Source: Roseibium suaedae | Lineage (GTDB): Bacteria > Pseudomonadota > Alphaproteobacteria > Rhizobiales > Stappiaceae | Length of the DNA stretch: 64,000 nt | Assembly: GCF_900142725.1 (NCBI RefSeq) | Contig: NZ_FRBW01000001.1 | Coordinates: 682,001-746,000 of the forward strand | Reading direction: 5' to 3' | In this document: positions 38,955-48,950 of the stretch, in pieces | Layout: each line of letters begins with the position of its first letter | Numbering within the stretch: position 1 is the stretch's first letter | Program-made: the position numbers and the translations under genes | Notes under the pieces: model-generated | The model's database searches: none | What the model was told of the DNA's origin: nothing | What the model saw: only the letters and a program-made list of their open reading frames with translations

Positions 38955-38988
38955 AAAAACCCCGGCAGCGTCATGCTCCGGGGTTTTT
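38955..38988. terminator. Strong bidirectional intrinsic terminator
   Basis: AAAAACCCCGG (38955-38965) pairs with CCGGGGTTTTT (38978-38988). It lies between the convergent EAL gene and lipid kinase gene and has A- and T-tracts on both sides. Confidence 0.88.
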
Positions 38989-39018
38989 CTTTGCGCCTGA
39001 AAAGGGGGCGGTCAGCCC

Positions 39019-39945
39019 TCAGGGCACGATGATCGACAGATTGGCGTCGGAGGCACACAGGTCGATTGGCGTGGTGCCGAAGGGGTCGCCATCGACTTGG
39101 GCTGCGACCGGGCGCAGGGAGGTTACCGTGGCACGCTTGAAGGGGCAGACCACAACGCCGGCAGCCTTGTAGACCCGGCCCATCAGCAGGGCTACGCCGA
39201 AGCGGATCGTCGACAGGGGATCATCCCGCTTGAGAAGCAGAAGATAAAGACCTGGGCTAGTGACCGAGGCGTCCGGGTGGACCGTGAAAGGCCCGCCATA
39301 GCAGCGGCCATTGGTTGCTACGACCAGCTTGCCTTTCTCCTGCCTGCCGTCGAACTCCACCTGAAGGTCGGAGCTCTTGCGGGCAAAGCCCAGGCGCAGG
39401 GCAGTTATCACATAGGCCAGCTTGCCCAGCTTGCGCTTCAGGGACAGCGGCACCCCATGCACCACTTCCGCGTCAAAGCCCATGGACGCCATCAGAACGA
39501 AGGGGCGGCCGTTGGCAAGGCCGGAATGAAGTGGCGCCCGCTTGCCATTGAGGATGGCTCTGGCGATCTGGGCAGGCTTTTGCGGCAAACCCAGTTCATG
39601 GGCGAGCACATTCGCGGTGCCGCAAGGAATGACCGCAAGGTCGGGCGGATTGGGATTGGACTGGAAGCCGGTCACCGCCTCGTTGACGGACCCGTCGCCT
39701 CCGGCCACCGCGAGAACCGATGCCAGGAGTTGCGGGTTGGCGGCAATCTCGCCGATCTCTCCTGCCCGGGTGGTCAGGTGCAAGGTCACCCTGACGCCGT
39801 TTGCTTCCAGAATGGAGCGGATTTCTTCAAGGGCTTCAGGCTGGTAACCGCCGCTGGTCGGATTGGCCAGGATCATGACCTGGCGGACCGAGGCTTGCCT
39901 GGCCGACACATCACCTGATTGAGACGCTGTGTCGACGGAGGTCAT
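39019..39945 (-). CDS. Diacylglycerol kinase-fold lipid kinase
   Basis: A 308-residue protein of the DagK/YegS lipid kinase family. NPTSGG opens the fold, [13 protein letters not shown] is the nucleotide-binding signature near residue 85, [16 protein letters not shown] follows, and [13 protein letters not shown] is in the C-terminal domain. It probably phosphorylates a diacylglycerol-like or sphingoid lipid at the membrane; the substrate is uncertain. Its start overlaps the rnhA stop by 4 nt, making a run rnhA-lipid kinase on the minus strand. Confidence 0.9.
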   Translation of the reverse strand: MTSVDTASQSGDVSARQASVRQVMILANPTSGGYQPEALEEIRSILEANGVRVTLHLTTRAGEIGEIAANPQLLASVLAVAGGDGSVNEAVTGFQSNPNPPDLAVIPCGTANVLAHELGLPQKPAQIARAILNGKRAPLHSGLANGRPFVLMASMGFDAEVVHGVPLSLKRKLGKLAYVITALRLGFARKSSDLQVEFDGRQEKGKLVVATNGRCYGGPFTVHPDASVTSPGLYLLLLKRDDPLSTIRFGVALLMGRVYKAAGVVVCPFKRATVTSLRPVAAQVDGDPFGTTPIDLCASDANLSIIVP

Positions 39946-40412
39946 TGGTCGCCTGTACCTTTGCTGGACTTCTTGAAGGGGGCCATCCCTTCCCGGGCGA
40001 GCTCGTCGGCCCGTTCATTCTCCGGGTGGCCGGCATGACCCTTGACCCAGTGCCAGGAAATGTCGTGGCGCTTGCTGGCCGCATCAAGAGCCTGCCACAA
40101 CTCGGCGTTCTTTACCGGCTTCTTGTCGGAGGTGCGCCAGTCATTGCGCTTCCAGTTGAACATCCACTTGGTGATGCCGTCACGCACATAGACGGAGTCC
40201 GTGTAAAGGTCGATCGGACAGGCCCGCTTGAGGCTGTTGAGCGCCTCGATGGCGGCCGTCAGCTCCATCCGGTTGTTGGTCGTCAGGGCTTCGCCGCCGT
40301 TCAGTTCTTTCTCGTGCTCACCATAGCGCAGGATCGCGCCCCAGCCGCCCGGTCCGGGATTTCCGGAACAGGCGCCGTCGGTGTAGATGGTCACACGCTG
40401 CTGATCGCTCAT
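39942..40412 (-). CDS. rnhA: Ribonuclease HI
   Basis: A 156-residue RNase HI, which removes RNA from RNA-DNA hybrids. The catalytic carboxylates are visible in [17 protein letters not shown] (Asp), [12 protein letters not shown] (Glu), DLYTDSVYV (Asp) and ENERADELA (Asp), with the [12 protein letters not shown] basic loop. Length is typical. It overlaps thrB by 4 nt upstream and the lipid kinase gene by 4 nt downstream, so the ispH-thrB-rnhA-kinase set is a translationally coupled operon. Confidence 0.96.
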   Translation of the reverse strand: MSDQQRVTIYTDGACSGNPGPGGWGAILRYGEHEKELNGGEALTTNNRMELTAAIEALNSLKRACPIDLYTDSVYVRDGITKWMFNWKRNDWRTSDKKPVKNAELWQALDAASKRHDISWHWVKGHAGHPENERADELAREGMAPFKKSSKGTGDQ

Positions 40413-41374
40413 AGGCTCAGGCCATAACTGCTGGCGGTTTCGACCTTCTGATGGAAGCGCAGCTTCTTCAGATACTCCACCGGATCCTTCGGTGTCACGA
40501 GTGCGCCTTCCGGAACGGACAGCCAGTCATAGAGCCGCGTCAGCAGGAAGCGCAGGGCCGAGCCTCGCGCCAGAACCGGCAGGGCGTCAATCTCAGCCTG
40601 CGACAGCGGACGGACCTGACGGTAACCGTTCATCATCGCCCTGGCCTTGGTGACATTGAGCGACCCATCCGGCTCGAAGCACCAGGCGTTGAGGCAGATG
40701 GCCACGTCATAGGCAAAGGCATCGGTACAGGCGAAATAGAAGTCGATCAGGCCAGACAGCTTGTTGGACAGGAAGAACACATTGTCCGGGAAAAGATCCG
40801 CATGGATCACGCCGGTTGGAAGGTCCTTTGGCCAGTTTTGTTCCAGGAAGTCCAGTTCGCGCGTAATTTCCTCAGCAAGGCCCGGCACCACCGAATTGGA
40901 TCGCTCGCCGCTCTGGTTGAAGAGCGGGCGCCATCCGTCAACATCAAGGGCGTTGCGGCGCACCATGTTGAAGTCGGCTCCGGCCAGATGCAGGGCGGCC
41001 ATGCCCCGTCCCAGTTCTTCGCAATGTTCCGGACGAGGGCGGCGGACCCACATCCCGTCCAGGAACGTGACGATGGCGGCAGGGCGCCCGGCAAGCGTGC
41101 CGAGCAGGGCACCGGAGCGGGCGGCAACGGGCAGCGGGCAGGACAGCTTTCGCTCGGCCAGATGCTGCATCAGGTTCAGGAAGAACGGCAGGTCGTTCGG
41201 ATCCACGCGCTTTTCATAGAGCGTGAGAATGTAATGGCCGGTCTCCGTATGGATCAGGAAGTTGCTGTTCTCGACGCCCTCGGCAATGCCCTTGTAGGAC
41301 AGCAGCTTGCCAATGTCGTATGTGTCAATGAAGGCAGACAGCTCTTCATCGGCAACTTCGGTATAAACGGCCAT
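40409..41374 (-). CDS. thrB: Homoserine kinase (APH-fold type)
   Basis: A 321-residue homoserine kinase of the aminoglycoside-phosphotransferase-fold type used by alpha- and gammaproteobacteria such as Pseudomonas. It begins [22 protein letters not shown], has [13 protein letters not shown], and carries the catalytic [11 protein letters not shown] and the metal-binding [13 protein letters not shown]. It makes the O-phosphohomoserine used by the thrC product encoded at 32630-34036. It lies 6 nt downstream of ispH on the minus strand. Confidence 0.95.
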   Translation of the reverse strand: MAVYTEVADEELSAFIDTYDIGKLLSYKGIAEGVENSNFLIHTETGHYILTLYEKRVDPNDLPFFLNLMQHLAERKLSCPLPVAARSGALLGTLAGRPAAIVTFLDGMWVRRPRPEHCEELGRGMAALHLAGADFNMVRRNALDVDGWRPLFNQSGERSNSVVPGLAEEITRELDFLEQNWPKDLPTGVIHADLFPDNVFFLSNKLSGLIDFYFACTDAFAYDVAICLNAWCFEPDGSLNVTKARAMMNGYRQVRPLSQAEIDALPVLARGSALRFLLTRLYDWLSVPEGALVTPKDPVEYLKKLRFHQKVETASSYGLSL

Positions 41375-41380
41375 GGTGTC

Positions 41381-42379
41381 TTACTCTGCAGGCGTTGCGG
41401 CCATCGGGGCCGGTTCGCGCAACTCGCGCGGCAGATTGAAGGAAATGGTTTCATCCGCGGTGCGGACGGTCTCTACCGTTACCTCGAACCGCTGACTGAA
41501 GGCGTCGATGATTTCCTCGACCAGGGTTTCCGGCGCAGAGGCGCCCGCAGAAAGACCCAGCGAAGTGACCCCTTCAAAGGCAGCCCAGTCGATTTCGGTT
41601 GCCCGCTGCACCAGATGGGAAATCCGGCATCCGGCCCGTTCCGCCACTTCGCGCAGACGCTGCGAGTTGGAGGAGTTGGGTGCGCCGACGACAATCATCG
41701 CTTCCACCAGGGGGGCGACCGCCTTCACGGCTTCCTGCCGGTTGGTGGTTGCGTAGCAGATGTCTTCCTTGTGGGGCGCGACGATCTCCGGAAAACGCTC
41801 CTTCAACACCGCGACGATGCCGGCAGTGTCGTCAACCGACAGGGTGGTCTGGGTCAGGAAGGCGAGGGGCCGGTCGGTCTTCGGCTGGAAGCGGCGCGCA
41901 TCTTCCTCGGTCTCGATCAGGGAGACGGTGCCTTCAGGCAACTGGCCCATGGTGCCGATCACTTCCGGGTGGCCGTTGTGGCCAATCAGGACGATCTCCC
42001 GGTCCCGCTTGTGATGGATCTCGGCTTCCTTGTGGACCTTCGAGACGAGCGGGCAGGTGGCGTCCAGATAGAACATCTGCCGTGACTGGGCGTCCGCAGG
42101 CACGGCCTTGGGCACGCCATGCGCGGAAAAGATCACGGGCCGGTCGTGGTGATCTGCCGGGATCTCCGACAGCTCTTCCACGAAGACCGCGCCCTTGGCT
42201 TTCAATCCATCAACCACATAACGGTTATGGACGATCTCGTGGCGCACGTAGACAGGACTGCCGAATTTCTCCAGAGCCAGTTCCACGATCTGAATGGCGC
42301 GATCGACGCCGGCGCAGAACCCGCGCGGCGCACACAGGCGAACCGTAAGAGGAGGCTTGGTCGAAATGGCGGCAGTCAT
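41381..42379 (-). CDS. ispH: 4-hydroxy-3-methylbut-2-enyl diphosphate reductase
   Basis: A 332-residue IspH (LytB), the last enzyme of the MEP isoprenoid pathway, producing IPP and DMAPP. The three cluster-ligand cysteines are in [24 protein letters not shown] and [10 protein letters not shown]. The substrate loop [11 protein letters not shown] is present. The ATG at 42379 is chosen because AGGGA precedes it and the family starts just before the first cysteine; the frame extends upstream to 42460 without similarity. First gene of the ispH-thrB-rnhA operon. Confidence 0.96.
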   Translation of the reverse strand: MTAAISTKPPLTVRLCAPRGFCAGVDRAIQIVELALEKFGSPVYVRHEIVHNRYVVDGLKAKGAVFVEELSEIPADHHDRPVIFSAHGVPKAVPADAQSRQMFYLDATCPLVSKVHKEAEIHHKRDREIVLIGHNGHPEVIGTMGQLPEGTVSLIETEEDARRFQPKTDRPLAFLTQTTLSVDDTAGIVAVLKERFPEIVAPHKEDICYATTNRQEAVKAVAPLVEAMIVVGAPNSSNSQRLREVAERAGCRISHLVQRATEIDWAAFEGVTSLGLSAGASAPETLVEEIIDAFSQRFEVTVETVRTADETISFNLPRELREPAPMAATPAE

Positions 42380-42531
42380 GTCTGTCCCTGGGCTTGGCAT
42401 GTCCGCAATAAGGGGGGCAGGGCCTGTCATGTCAAGGTGCAACTGGTCAATGGCTCTCATGTCTCGCCAAGCGGGAATGGACCTGTTATGAAGCTCGGCC
42501 GTAGGTGATGAGTTAACACGCAGGTGAGTAT

Positions 42532-43185
42532 ATGTTGAAGGCCGTCCAAACTGTGGGGCTCCGCTGGATCAAGGCAGCCGCTGCAGGGGCGCTATGCGCC
42601 GGTCTCCTGACGGGTTGCATGAGCAGTTCTGACGAAACGGTTTCCGGCGGCGGTTCCGCTGGCGGGTCGGGAAGCAGCAGCTCGGGAACTGGTGGTGTTT
42701 TCGGCTCCATCCTGACCAGCGGCAAGGGACCGAGAGAGGTCAATCCGGATGCGTTTGCCTCAGAGATCTATTGCCCGCCGATCAAGCCGCGCCTGAACAC
42801 ATATCTCATCATGAAGTACGAGCGCGGCCACGAGGACGAGCCCAAGCATCTGCTGTATCAGGCGACCCTTCAGGAATGGGCGCGTGAGTGCAGCCGCGAA
42901 GGCACCGATCAGACCCGCATCAAGCTCGGTCTCTCCGGCAATGTGACGCCGGGACCTGCCTGGAAGGGTGGGGAAATCGTCCTGCCGATCCGCGTTGCCG
43001 TCATGCCGTCCGGTGACAGCGAAAAGCCGCTGATGTCCGATCTCGTTTCTGTTCCCGTGACCGTTGGTCAGGGGGCGCCGGCCGAAGGCTGGACAATGGT
43101 CGAGAACAAGTACGTGGTCCAGCGCAACACGGAAGTGATGGTTGTCTTCGGTTTTGACGAAGGCCCCCAGAAAAAGCGCCGCTAA
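42532..43185 (+). CDS. Putative outer-membrane or periplasmic lipoprotein
   Basis: A 217-residue protein with a lipoprotein signal peptide: the basic N-terminus is followed by [14 protein letters not shown], with the lipobox LTGC and Cys29 as the predicted lipidated residue. A Gly/Ser-rich linker (residues about 30-57) leads to a conserved-looking domain containing [35 protein letters not shown] do not recognise a named family beyond general alphaproteobacterial lipoproteins. The ATG at 42532 has AGGTGAG upstream. It is divergent from ispH. Confidence 0.8.
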   Translation: MLKAVQTVGLRWIKAAAAGALCAGLLTGCMSSSDETVSGGGSAGGSGSSSSGTGGVFGSILTSGKGPREVNPDAFASEIYCPPIKPRLNTYLIMKYERGHEDEPKHLLYQATLQEWARECSREGTDQTRIKLGLSGNVTPGPAWKGGEIVLPIRVAVMPSGDSEKPLMSDLVSVPVTVGQGAPAEGWTMVENKYVVQRNTEVMVVFGFDEGPQKKRR

Positions 43186-43217
43186 TCACGTTCATAAGGA
43201 TTCTCTTGTCCGGCTTA

Positions 43218-43247
43218 TTGACAAGCGGAAACGGCCAAGGGAAATAT
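43218..43247 (+). promoter_or_regulatory. Putative promoter of the glycine cleavage operon
   Basis: TTGACA at 43218-43223 is followed after 18 nt by AAATAT at 43242-43247. It lies about 85 nt upstream of the riboswitch aptamers. A 10-bp hairpin (about 43256-43280) occupies the leader between them. The call rests on sequence match only. Confidence 0.45.
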
Positions 43248-43333
43248 GCCAGCTACCGGCTCGGGTCGTTCCCGAGTCGGGAAAAGCTGCGTGTTCTGGC
43301 TGAAATAGGCCAAAAATTCAGCTTTTGACGTCA

Positions 43334-43550
43334 AGCGGGAGAGGCCGGATGAAAAGATACCGGCGCCGAAGGAGCAACCGCCCCGGAAACTCTCAGGCAA
43401 ATGGACCGCTTGCCGATAACGCTCTGGAAAGCAGCTATCCGGACCGCTGAACGCGGGAAGGGCCGCTCACCGAAGGAGTAACCGCGAAGGGCCAGAGTAG
43501 GGTCCCGCGGGAAATCTCTCAGGTACTCGGACAGAGGGGGTGCGGACGGA
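43334..43550 (+). promoter_or_regulatory. Tandem glycine riboswitch
   Basis: Two consecutive glycine aptamers precede gcvT. Aptamer 1 (about 43334-43436) has the conserved CGAAGGAGCAA and AAACTCTCAGGCAA elements. Aptamer 2 (about 43450-43545) has CGAAGGAGTAA and AAATCTCTCAGGTA followed by GGACAGAGGGG. The two are separated by a short linker, as in known tandem glycine riboswitches, which turn gcv operons on when glycine is abundant. A downstream hairpin overlaps the gcvT Shine-Dalgarno sequence. Confidence 0.95.
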
Positions 43551-43562
43551 TCCGTTAAGGAT

Positions 43563-43592
43563 TCGGAATCCGCGCAACCCTGATTCCGAGGA
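43563..43592 (+). promoter_or_regulatory. gcvT: Candidate riboswitch expression platform over the gcvT ribosome binding site
   Basis: TCGGAATC (43563-43570) pairs perfectly with GATTCCGA (43582-43589). The right arm runs into GAGGA (43588-43592), the gcvT Shine-Dalgarno sequence, seven nucleotides before the ATG at 43599. There is no U-tract, so control of translation initiation fits better than termination. Confidence 0.5.
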
Positions 43593-43598
43593 CGATTG

Positions 43599-44744
43599 AT
43601 GGCCGACACATCCGGCACACTTCAGAAGACACCGCTTTTCGATCTCCATGTTGAGCTTGGCGCCCGCATGGTGCCCTTCGCCGGATATGAAATGCCGGTG
43701 CAGTATCCGACCGGCATCATGACCGAGCACCAGCAGACCCGCGACAGCGCCGGTCTGTTCGACGTCTCCCACATGGGACAGGCGATCCTGATCGGCCCGG
43801 ATCATGAAACCACCGCCCGTGCCCTGGAAGCCATGGTGCCGTCCAACATGGTCGAGCTTGGTCGCGGCAAGCAGCGCTACACGGTGTTGCTCAACGCCGA
43901 AGGCGGCGTGGTTGATGACCTTATGGTCACCCGTCCGGTGGCGGAAGATCAGGATGGACGCCTCTATCTGGTGGTCAATGCGTCCCGCAAGGATGTGGAC
44001 TATCCGCTCATCGCAGCTGGTCTGCCCGACACCGTTCGTCTCGAGATCGTCACCGACAAGGCACTGATCGCCATTCAGGGACCAAAGGCTGTGGATGTCG
44101 TGGCAGCTCATGCGCCCGCTGCAGCCGATCTGGCCTTCATGTCCGGCGACTTCATGGAATTCGACGGCATTGCCTGCCACATCTCCCGCGCCGGTTATAC
44201 CGGTGAAGACGGGGTGGAAATGTCCGTTCCCGCTGGCGCTGCCGAAGCCATCGCCCGTGCGCTGCTGGCCGATGAGCGCGTGAAGCCGATTGGCCTTGGC
44301 GCCCGTGACAGCCTGCGCCTGGAAGCCGGTCTCTGCCTTTATGGCCACGACCTCGACGAGACGATCTCCCCGGTCGAGGGTAACATCACGTTCTGCATGC
44401 AGAAGCGCCGCCGCGACGAAGGCGGCTTTCCGGGTGCGGATCGCATCCAGGCCGAGCTCAAGGATGGCCCGGGCCGTCTGCGCGTCGGCCTGAAGCTCGA
44501 AGGCCGGGCACCGGCCCGCGAAGGCGCTGCGATCCATCTGCCGGGCGGCGCTGCCGTTGGTACGGTCACCTCGGGCGGCTTTGCTCCGACCGTCGGTGGC
44601 CCGATTGCCATGGGCTACGTGGCCACCGAACACGCCAAGACCGGCACGAAACTGAGCCTTCTCGTTCGCGGCAAGGAGCTGCCGGCTGAAGTGGTGGATA
44701 TGCCCTTCGTGCCGAACCGCTACCACCGCAAGCCGAATTCCTGA
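43599..44744 (+). CDS. gcvT: Glycine cleavage system T protein (aminomethyltransferase)
   Basis: A 381-residue tetrahydrofolate-dependent aminomethyltransferase. It releases ammonia and transfers the methylene group from the lipoyl-bound intermediate on GcvH. It has LFDLHVELGARMVPFAGYEMPVQY, GLFDVSHMGQ, QRYTVLLNAEGGVVDDLMVTR, SRAGYTGEDGVEM and GARDSLRLEAGLCLYGHDLD. The ATG at 43599 follows GAGGA; an in-frame TTG lies just upstream. First gene behind the tandem glycine riboswitch. Confidence 0.96.
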   Translation: MADTSGTLQKTPLFDLHVELGARMVPFAGYEMPVQYPTGIMTEHQQTRDSAGLFDVSHMGQAILIGPDHETTARALEAMVPSNMVELGRGKQRYTVLLNAEGGVVDDLMVTRPVAEDQDGRLYLVVNASRKDVDYPLIAAGLPDTVRLEIVTDKALIAIQGPKAVDVVAAHAPAAADLAFMSGDFMEFDGIACHISRAGYTGEDGVEMSVPAGAAEAIARALLADERVKPIGLGARDSLRLEAGLCLYGHDLDETISPVEGNITFCMQKRRRDEGGFPGADRIQAELKDGPGRLRVGLKLEGRAPAREGAAIHLPGGAAVGTVTSGGFAPTVGGPIAMGYVATEHAKTGTKLSLLVRGKELPAEVVDMPFVPNRYHRKPNS

Positions 44745-44779
44745 ATTAACCCCAATCTTCCAGAAAACCGGGACGCATC

Positions 44780-45151
44780 ATGACCACCTATTATTCCAAG
44801 GACCACGAGTGGATCTCCGTCGAAGGCGGCACCGCCACCGTCGGCATCACCTCCTATGCACAGCAGCAGCTCGGCGACGTCGTCTATGTCGAGACGCCGG
44901 AAGCCGGCAAGAGCCTTTCCCAGGGCGATGAAGCTGCTGTGGTTGAATCCGTGAAGGCTGCTTCCGAAGTCTACGCGCCGATCGACGGCGAAGTGACCGA
45001 AGGCAATGAAGCGCTGGCTGACGAGCCGGCCAAGGTCAACGAAGATCCGGAAGGCGCTGCCTGGTTCTGGAAGATGACCGTTGCCGATGAAGGCCAGCTC
45101 GCCGATCTCATGGATGAAGCTGCCTACAAGGCTTACGTGGACACGCTCTGA
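44780..45151 (+). CDS. gcvH: Glycine cleavage system H protein
   Basis: A 123-residue lipoyl carrier that shuttles the aminomethyl group between P, T and L proteins. It begins with [21 protein letters not shown], and the lipoylated lysine is in [16 protein letters not shown] near residue 59. The [13 protein letters not shown] region is also characteristic. It follows gcvT after 35 nt and precedes the OsmC-like gene by 2 nt. Confidence 0.97.
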   Translation: MTTYYSKDHEWISVEGGTATVGITSYAQQQLGDVVYVETPEAGKSLSQGDEAAVVESVKAASEVYAPIDGEVTEGNEALADEPAKVNEDPEGAAWFWKMTVADEGQLADLMDEAAYKAYVDTL

Positions 45152-45153
45152 TC

Positions 45154-45654
45154 ATGAGCAGGCATCTCTATACGGCTGAAGTCCTGTGGACCTGCGAAGG
45201 CGAAAGCTTCCCGAAAGGGCGCTATTCGCGTGCGCATGTCTGGCGGTTCGACGGCGGTGTCGAGGTGCCGGCCTCTGCCTCGCCTTCGGTCGTTCCGCTG
45301 CCGCTTTCCTCGGAGGCGGCCGTGGATCCGGAAGAAGCCTTCGCCGCAGCCATCTCCTCCTGCCACATGATGACGTTCCTGGATCTGGCCCGACGGGCCG
45401 GTTTCGTCATTGCCGCTTATGAGGACAAGGCCGAAGCGCTGATGGACGTGATTTCGGCTGAAGCTGCGCCAAAGCGCATGGGCATCACAAGGGTGACGCT
45501 CCGGCCGGTGATCACCTTCCGGTCCGAGGCGGAGCCGGATGCAGCAAGGCTGGAGGCGCTTCATCATGAGGCGCATGAAGTCTGCTTCATCGCAAACTCC
45601 GTCAAGTGCGAGATCGTGGTGGAGCCGCAACCGGCGAGACTGATTTCGCACTAG
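45154..45654 (+). CDS. OsmC/Ohr family protein
   Basis: A 166-residue protein of the OsmC/Ohr superfamily of thiol-dependent hydroperoxide reductases. The two conserved cysteine regions are AISSCHMMTFLDLARRAG near residue 70 and HEVCFIANSVKCEI near residue 148, spaced as in OsmC-type enzymes. It lies 2 nt after gcvH, inside the glycine cleavage operon and under the same riboswitch. A palindromic repeat element separates it from gcvPA. Why a peroxidase-type gene is here is unclear; the lipoyl groups of the complex are a conceivable link. Confidence 0.87.
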   Translation: MSRHLYTAEVLWTCEGESFPKGRYSRAHVWRFDGGVEVPASASPSVVPLPLSSEAAVDPEEAFAAAISSCHMMTFLDLARRAGFVIAAYEDKAEALMDVISAEAAPKRMGITRVTLRPVITFRSEAEPDAARLEALHHEAHEVCFIANSVKCEIVVEPQPARLISH

Positions 45655-45672
45655 GGAAGAAGCCTCTCCATC

Positions 45673-45818
45673 GTCATCCCGGACGCAGGCGAAGCCGAAG
45701 ATCCGGGACCCAATCGCGGTGACGCTTGCAGATGCGATGCCGATGAGATGAAGACGCGCTTTGCGCGGCTCTGGAAATGAGTAGGCCCCGGCTCGGCGCT
45801 TCGCTTGGCCGGGGTGAC
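45673..45818. repeat. Palindromic intergenic repeat element, copy 1
   Basis: A 146-base element between the OsmC-like gene and gcvPA. Its ends are imperfect inverted repeats (GTCATCCCGG at 45673-45682; CCGGGGTGAC at 45809-45818). An inner hairpin follows the left end (CCCGGA 45678-45683 with TCCGGG 45702-45707). The GTCATCCC end motif with an adjacent hairpin is shared with a second element at 61092-61208. No transposase gene is present, so it is MITE-like or RIME-like. Confidence 0.65.
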
Positions 45819-45875
45819 GGGAGGAACGACCTGTTCTTCCTCGATTTGAGTTTAAACCAAACTGGGAGCCGCGAG

Positions 45876-47222
45876 ATGCGCTACCTGCCTTTAAGCGATA
45901 CCGACCGGGCCGACATGCTGGCCCGCGTGGGCGTCGACAGCATTGACGAGCTGTTCGCGGACATTCCCGCCAAGGCCCGTCTGAACGATCTGGTGGATCT
46001 GCCGCGCCGCGCAGGCGAGCTGCAGGTGGAACGTCAGTTGTCTGCTCTGGCGTCCAAGAACGTTCCGGCCTCGTCCGTGCCGTTCTTCGTGGGTGCCGGT
46101 GCCTACAAGCATCATGTTCCCTCTACGGTCGATCACCTGATCCAGCGCTCCGAGTTCCTGACGAGCTACACGCCGTATCAGCCGGAAATCACTCAAGGGA
46201 CCCTGCAGTATCTGTTCGAGTTCCAGACCCAGGTTGCCCGCCTGACCGCCATGGATGTGGCCAACGCCTCCATGTATGACGGCTCGACCGGCACCGGCGA
46301 AGCCGTGCTGATGGCGCACCGGGTCACCAAGCGCAAGAAGGCGGTTCTCTCCGGCGGCCTGCATCCCCAGTACCGCGAAGTGGTCGAAGGCCTTTCCGGT
46401 CAGGCTGGTGACGTTGTGGTGGCTCTGCCTGCCGATCCGAAGGGAACGGAAGACATCCTGTCGCAGATCGACAAGGAAACCTCCTGCGTCGTCGTTCAGT
46501 CTCCGAACTTCTTTGGCCAGATCATCGATCTGAAGCCGGTCGCCGAAAAAGCTCACGAATGCGGTGCGCTGCTGGTTGCCGTCTTCACCGAAGTCGTGTC
46601 TCTCGGCCTGATCGAGCCGCCGGGAACCCAGGGCGCGGATATCGTCGTCGGCGAAGGCCAGTCCATCGGCAATGGCCTGAACTTTGGCGGTCCTTATGTC
46701 GGTCTCTTTGCAACGCGTCAGAAATACGTCCGTCAGATGCCGGGGCGTCTCTGCGGGGAAACCACCGACGTGGATGGCAAGCGCGGTTTCGTGCTGACGC
46801 TGTCGACCCGCGAGCAGCACATCCGCCGCGACAAGGCAACCTCCAACATCTGCACCAACTCTGGGCTTTGCTGCCTGGCCTTCACCATTCACATGTCGCT
46901 TCTGGGCGGCACGGGCTTGACCCAGCTGGCGCGGATCAACCACGCCAATGCGGTCAAGCTGAAGGGGCTGCTCGCAGCTGTTCCGGGCGTGGAGGTGCTG
47001 AACACCGCCTATTTCAACGAGTTCACCGTCAAGCTGCCGAAGGCTGCCCATGGTGTGGTCGAAGCCCTGGCGGAAAAGGGTATTCTGGCTGGCGTCCCGG
47101 TCTCCCGTCTGATCCCGGGCAAGCCGGAGCTTGAAAACCTGCTGGTCGTCGCTTCAACGGAAGTGAACACCGATGAGGACCGCGCAGACTTTGCCGCCGC
47201 TCTGAAGGAGGTGCTGGCATGA
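45876..47222 (+). CDS. gcvPA: Glycine dehydrogenase (decarboxylating) subunit 1
   Basis: A 448-residue alpha subunit of the two-part P protein, the PLP-dependent glycine decarboxylase. It begins [19 protein letters not shown] and contains the [13 protein letters not shown] counterpart [45 protein letters not shown] and [22 protein letters not shown]. The ATG at 45876 follows GGGAG; the frame extends upstream through the repeat element without similarity. The stop overlaps gcvPB by 4 nt. Confidence 0.96.
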   Translation: MRYLPLSDTDRADMLARVGVDSIDELFADIPAKARLNDLVDLPRRAGELQVERQLSALASKNVPASSVPFFVGAGAYKHHVPSTVDHLIQRSEFLTSYTPYQPEITQGTLQYLFEFQTQVARLTAMDVANASMYDGSTGTGEAVLMAHRVTKRKKAVLSGGLHPQYREVVEGLSGQAGDVVVALPADPKGTEDILSQIDKETSCVVVQSPNFFGQIIDLKPVAEKAHECGALLVAVFTEVVSLGLIEPPGTQGADIVVGEGQSIGNGLNFGGPYVGLFATRQKYVRQMPGRLCGETTDVDGKRGFVLTLSTREQHIRRDKATSNICTNSGLCCLAFTIHMSLLGGTGLTQLARINHANAVKLKGLLAAVPGVEVLNTAYFNEFTVKLPKAAHGVVEALAEKGILAGVPVSRLIPGKPELENLLVVASTEVNTDEDRADFAAALKEVLA

Positions 47223-48814
47223 GCATGAACACTCAGGGACGCCCGACCTCTGCGGGCGAAGCGGGCGAGGCTTTCCGCCCGAAGACCTTTACCGGCAACC
47301 GGGCTCTCGACATGGAAGAGCCGCTGATCTTTGAATTCGGCCGCCTGGATGTGACCGGCGTCGATCTGGATGAGCCGGAAGATTTTGTTGCCGAGCTCGG
47401 CGGCAATGAGCGCAAGGATGCGCTGGAGCTGCCGGGTCTGGCAGAGCCGGAAGCCATGCGCCATTATGTGCGCCTGTCGCGGAACAATTATGCCATCGAC
47501 AGCGGCCTCTATCCGCTGGGCTCCTGCACCATGAAGCACAATCCGCGCCTCAACGAAAAGATGGCGCGTCTTCCAGGCTTCGGTGACATTCATCCGCTTC
47601 AGCCCTTGTCCACCGTCAAGGGAGCTGTCGAGCTGATCGACCAGCTGAGCCATTGGCTGATGACCCTGACCGGCACGTCTGCGGTTGCCATGAGCCCGAA
47701 GGCGGGTGCCCATGGTGAACTTTGCGGCATGATGGCGATCAAGGCAGCGCATACGGCAGCTGGCCGCGATCCGAAGATCGTTCTGGTTCCCGAAAGCGCC
47801 CATGGCACCAACCCGGCGACCGCAGCTCTCCTCGGCTACAAGGTGGTGTCCATCGATGCCAAGGACGAGGACGGCACGGTCGATCTGGAAGCCCTGAAGC
47901 GCAAGATTGCCGAACATGCCGGTGACATTGCGGCGATCATGCTGACCAATCCGAACACCTGCGGGCTGTTCGAGCGCGAGATCATCGAGATCGCAGCAGC
48001 AATCCACGCAGCCGATGCCTATTTCTACTGCGATGGCGCCAACTTCAACGCCATCGTCGGCAAGGCCCGTCCGGGGGATCTTGGCGTCGATGCCATGCAC
48101 ATCAACCTGCACAAGACCTTCTCGACGCCCCATGGCGGCGGTGGTCCGGGCTCCGGTCCGGTGGTCCTGTCGGACCGTCTGGCCCCCTTCGCGCCGCTGC
48201 CCTTCATCCGCAAGGGCGAAAATGGTCCGGTGCTGGTGGAAACGGAAGCCGGCACCGTTGAGGGCGAAAAGCCCTTCGGCCGCATGACCGCCTTCCACGG
48301 CCAGATGGGCATGTATGTCCGTGCCCTCAGCTACATGCTGAGCCACGGGTCGGATGGCCTGCGCCAGGCGTCCGAGGATGCGGTGCTGAACGCGAACTAT
48401 GTCCGCGTCGGCCTGCAGGATCTCATGAGCCTGCCTTTCGGCGAGCGTCCCTGCATGCACGAAGTGCTGTTCGACGACACGTTCCTGAAGGACACGGGCG
48501 TGACCACTCTCGATTTCGCCAAGGCGATGATCGACGAGGGCTATCACCCGATGACCATGTACTTCCCGCTGGTCGTCCATGGCGCAATGCTGATCGAGCC
48601 GACCGAAAGCGAAAGCCGGGCAGCCCTCGATCTCTTCATCGCCACCATGCGGGACCTGGTTCTGAGTGCCAAGCGCGGCGAGACCGCCCGCTTCTCCGGT
48701 GCGCCTTACCTGTCCCCGCGCCGCCGCCTGGATGAAACCAAGGCGGCCCGGAATCCGGTCCTGAAATGGACCGCTCCGGAACCGGCAGAAGTGACGCCGG
48801 TCGCAGCCGAGTAA
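47219..48814 (+). CDS. gcvPB: Glycine dehydrogenase (decarboxylating) subunit 2
   Basis: A 531-residue beta subunit of glycine decarboxylase, carrying the PLP lysine in [21 protein letters not shown] near residue 300. Other family segments are [45 protein letters not shown] and [17 protein letters not shown] overlaps the gcvPA stop (ATGA), ensuring stoichiometric translation of the two subunits. A strong terminator ends the operon. Confidence 0.97.
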   Translation: MSMNTQGRPTSAGEAGEAFRPKTFTGNRALDMEEPLIFEFGRLDVTGVDLDEPEDFVAELGGNERKDALELPGLAEPEAMRHYVRLSRNNYAIDSGLYPLGSCTMKHNPRLNEKMARLPGFGDIHPLQPLSTVKGAVELIDQLSHWLMTLTGTSAVAMSPKAGAHGELCGMMAIKAAHTAAGRDPKIVLVPESAHGTNPATAALLGYKVVSIDAKDEDGTVDLEALKRKIAEHAGDIAAIMLTNPNTCGLFEREIIEIAAAIHAADAYFYCDGANFNAIVGKARPGDLGVDAMHINLHKTFSTPHGGGGPGSGPVVLSDRLAPFAPLPFIRKGENGPVLVETEAGTVEGEKPFGRMTAFHGQMGMYVRALSYMLSHGSDGLRQASEDAVLNANYVRVGLQDLMSLPFGERPCMHEVLFDDTFLKDTGVTTLDFAKAMIDEGYHPMTMYFPLVVHGAMLIEPTESESRAALDLFIATMRDLVLSAKRGETARFSGAPYLSPRRRLDETKAARNPVLKWTAPEPAEVTPVAAE

Positions 48815-48834
48815 GCGCCTCAGCCAGAGAAAAG

Positions 48835-48868
48835 AAAAACCCCGGGGCGGAAACGCCTCGGGGTTTTT
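48835..48868 (+). terminator. Intrinsic terminator of the gcv operon
   Basis: AAAAACCCCGGGGCG (48835-48849) pairs with 48854-48868 through a GAAA loop with one G-U wobble, ending in TTTTT. Confidence 0.9.
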
Positions 48869-48950
48869 CACAAGACCTTCCACGTGAAGTCCAAAAAGGG
48901 ACGGTGCTTTTGCATCGGATCCCTTCCGCTTTCAGTTTTGCGAGAATTTC

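Noticed and set aside
47009..48883. A 624-codon open frame on the minus strand across gcvPB
   Set aside because: Antisense to gcvPB, no family resemblance; explained by strong third-position GC bias.
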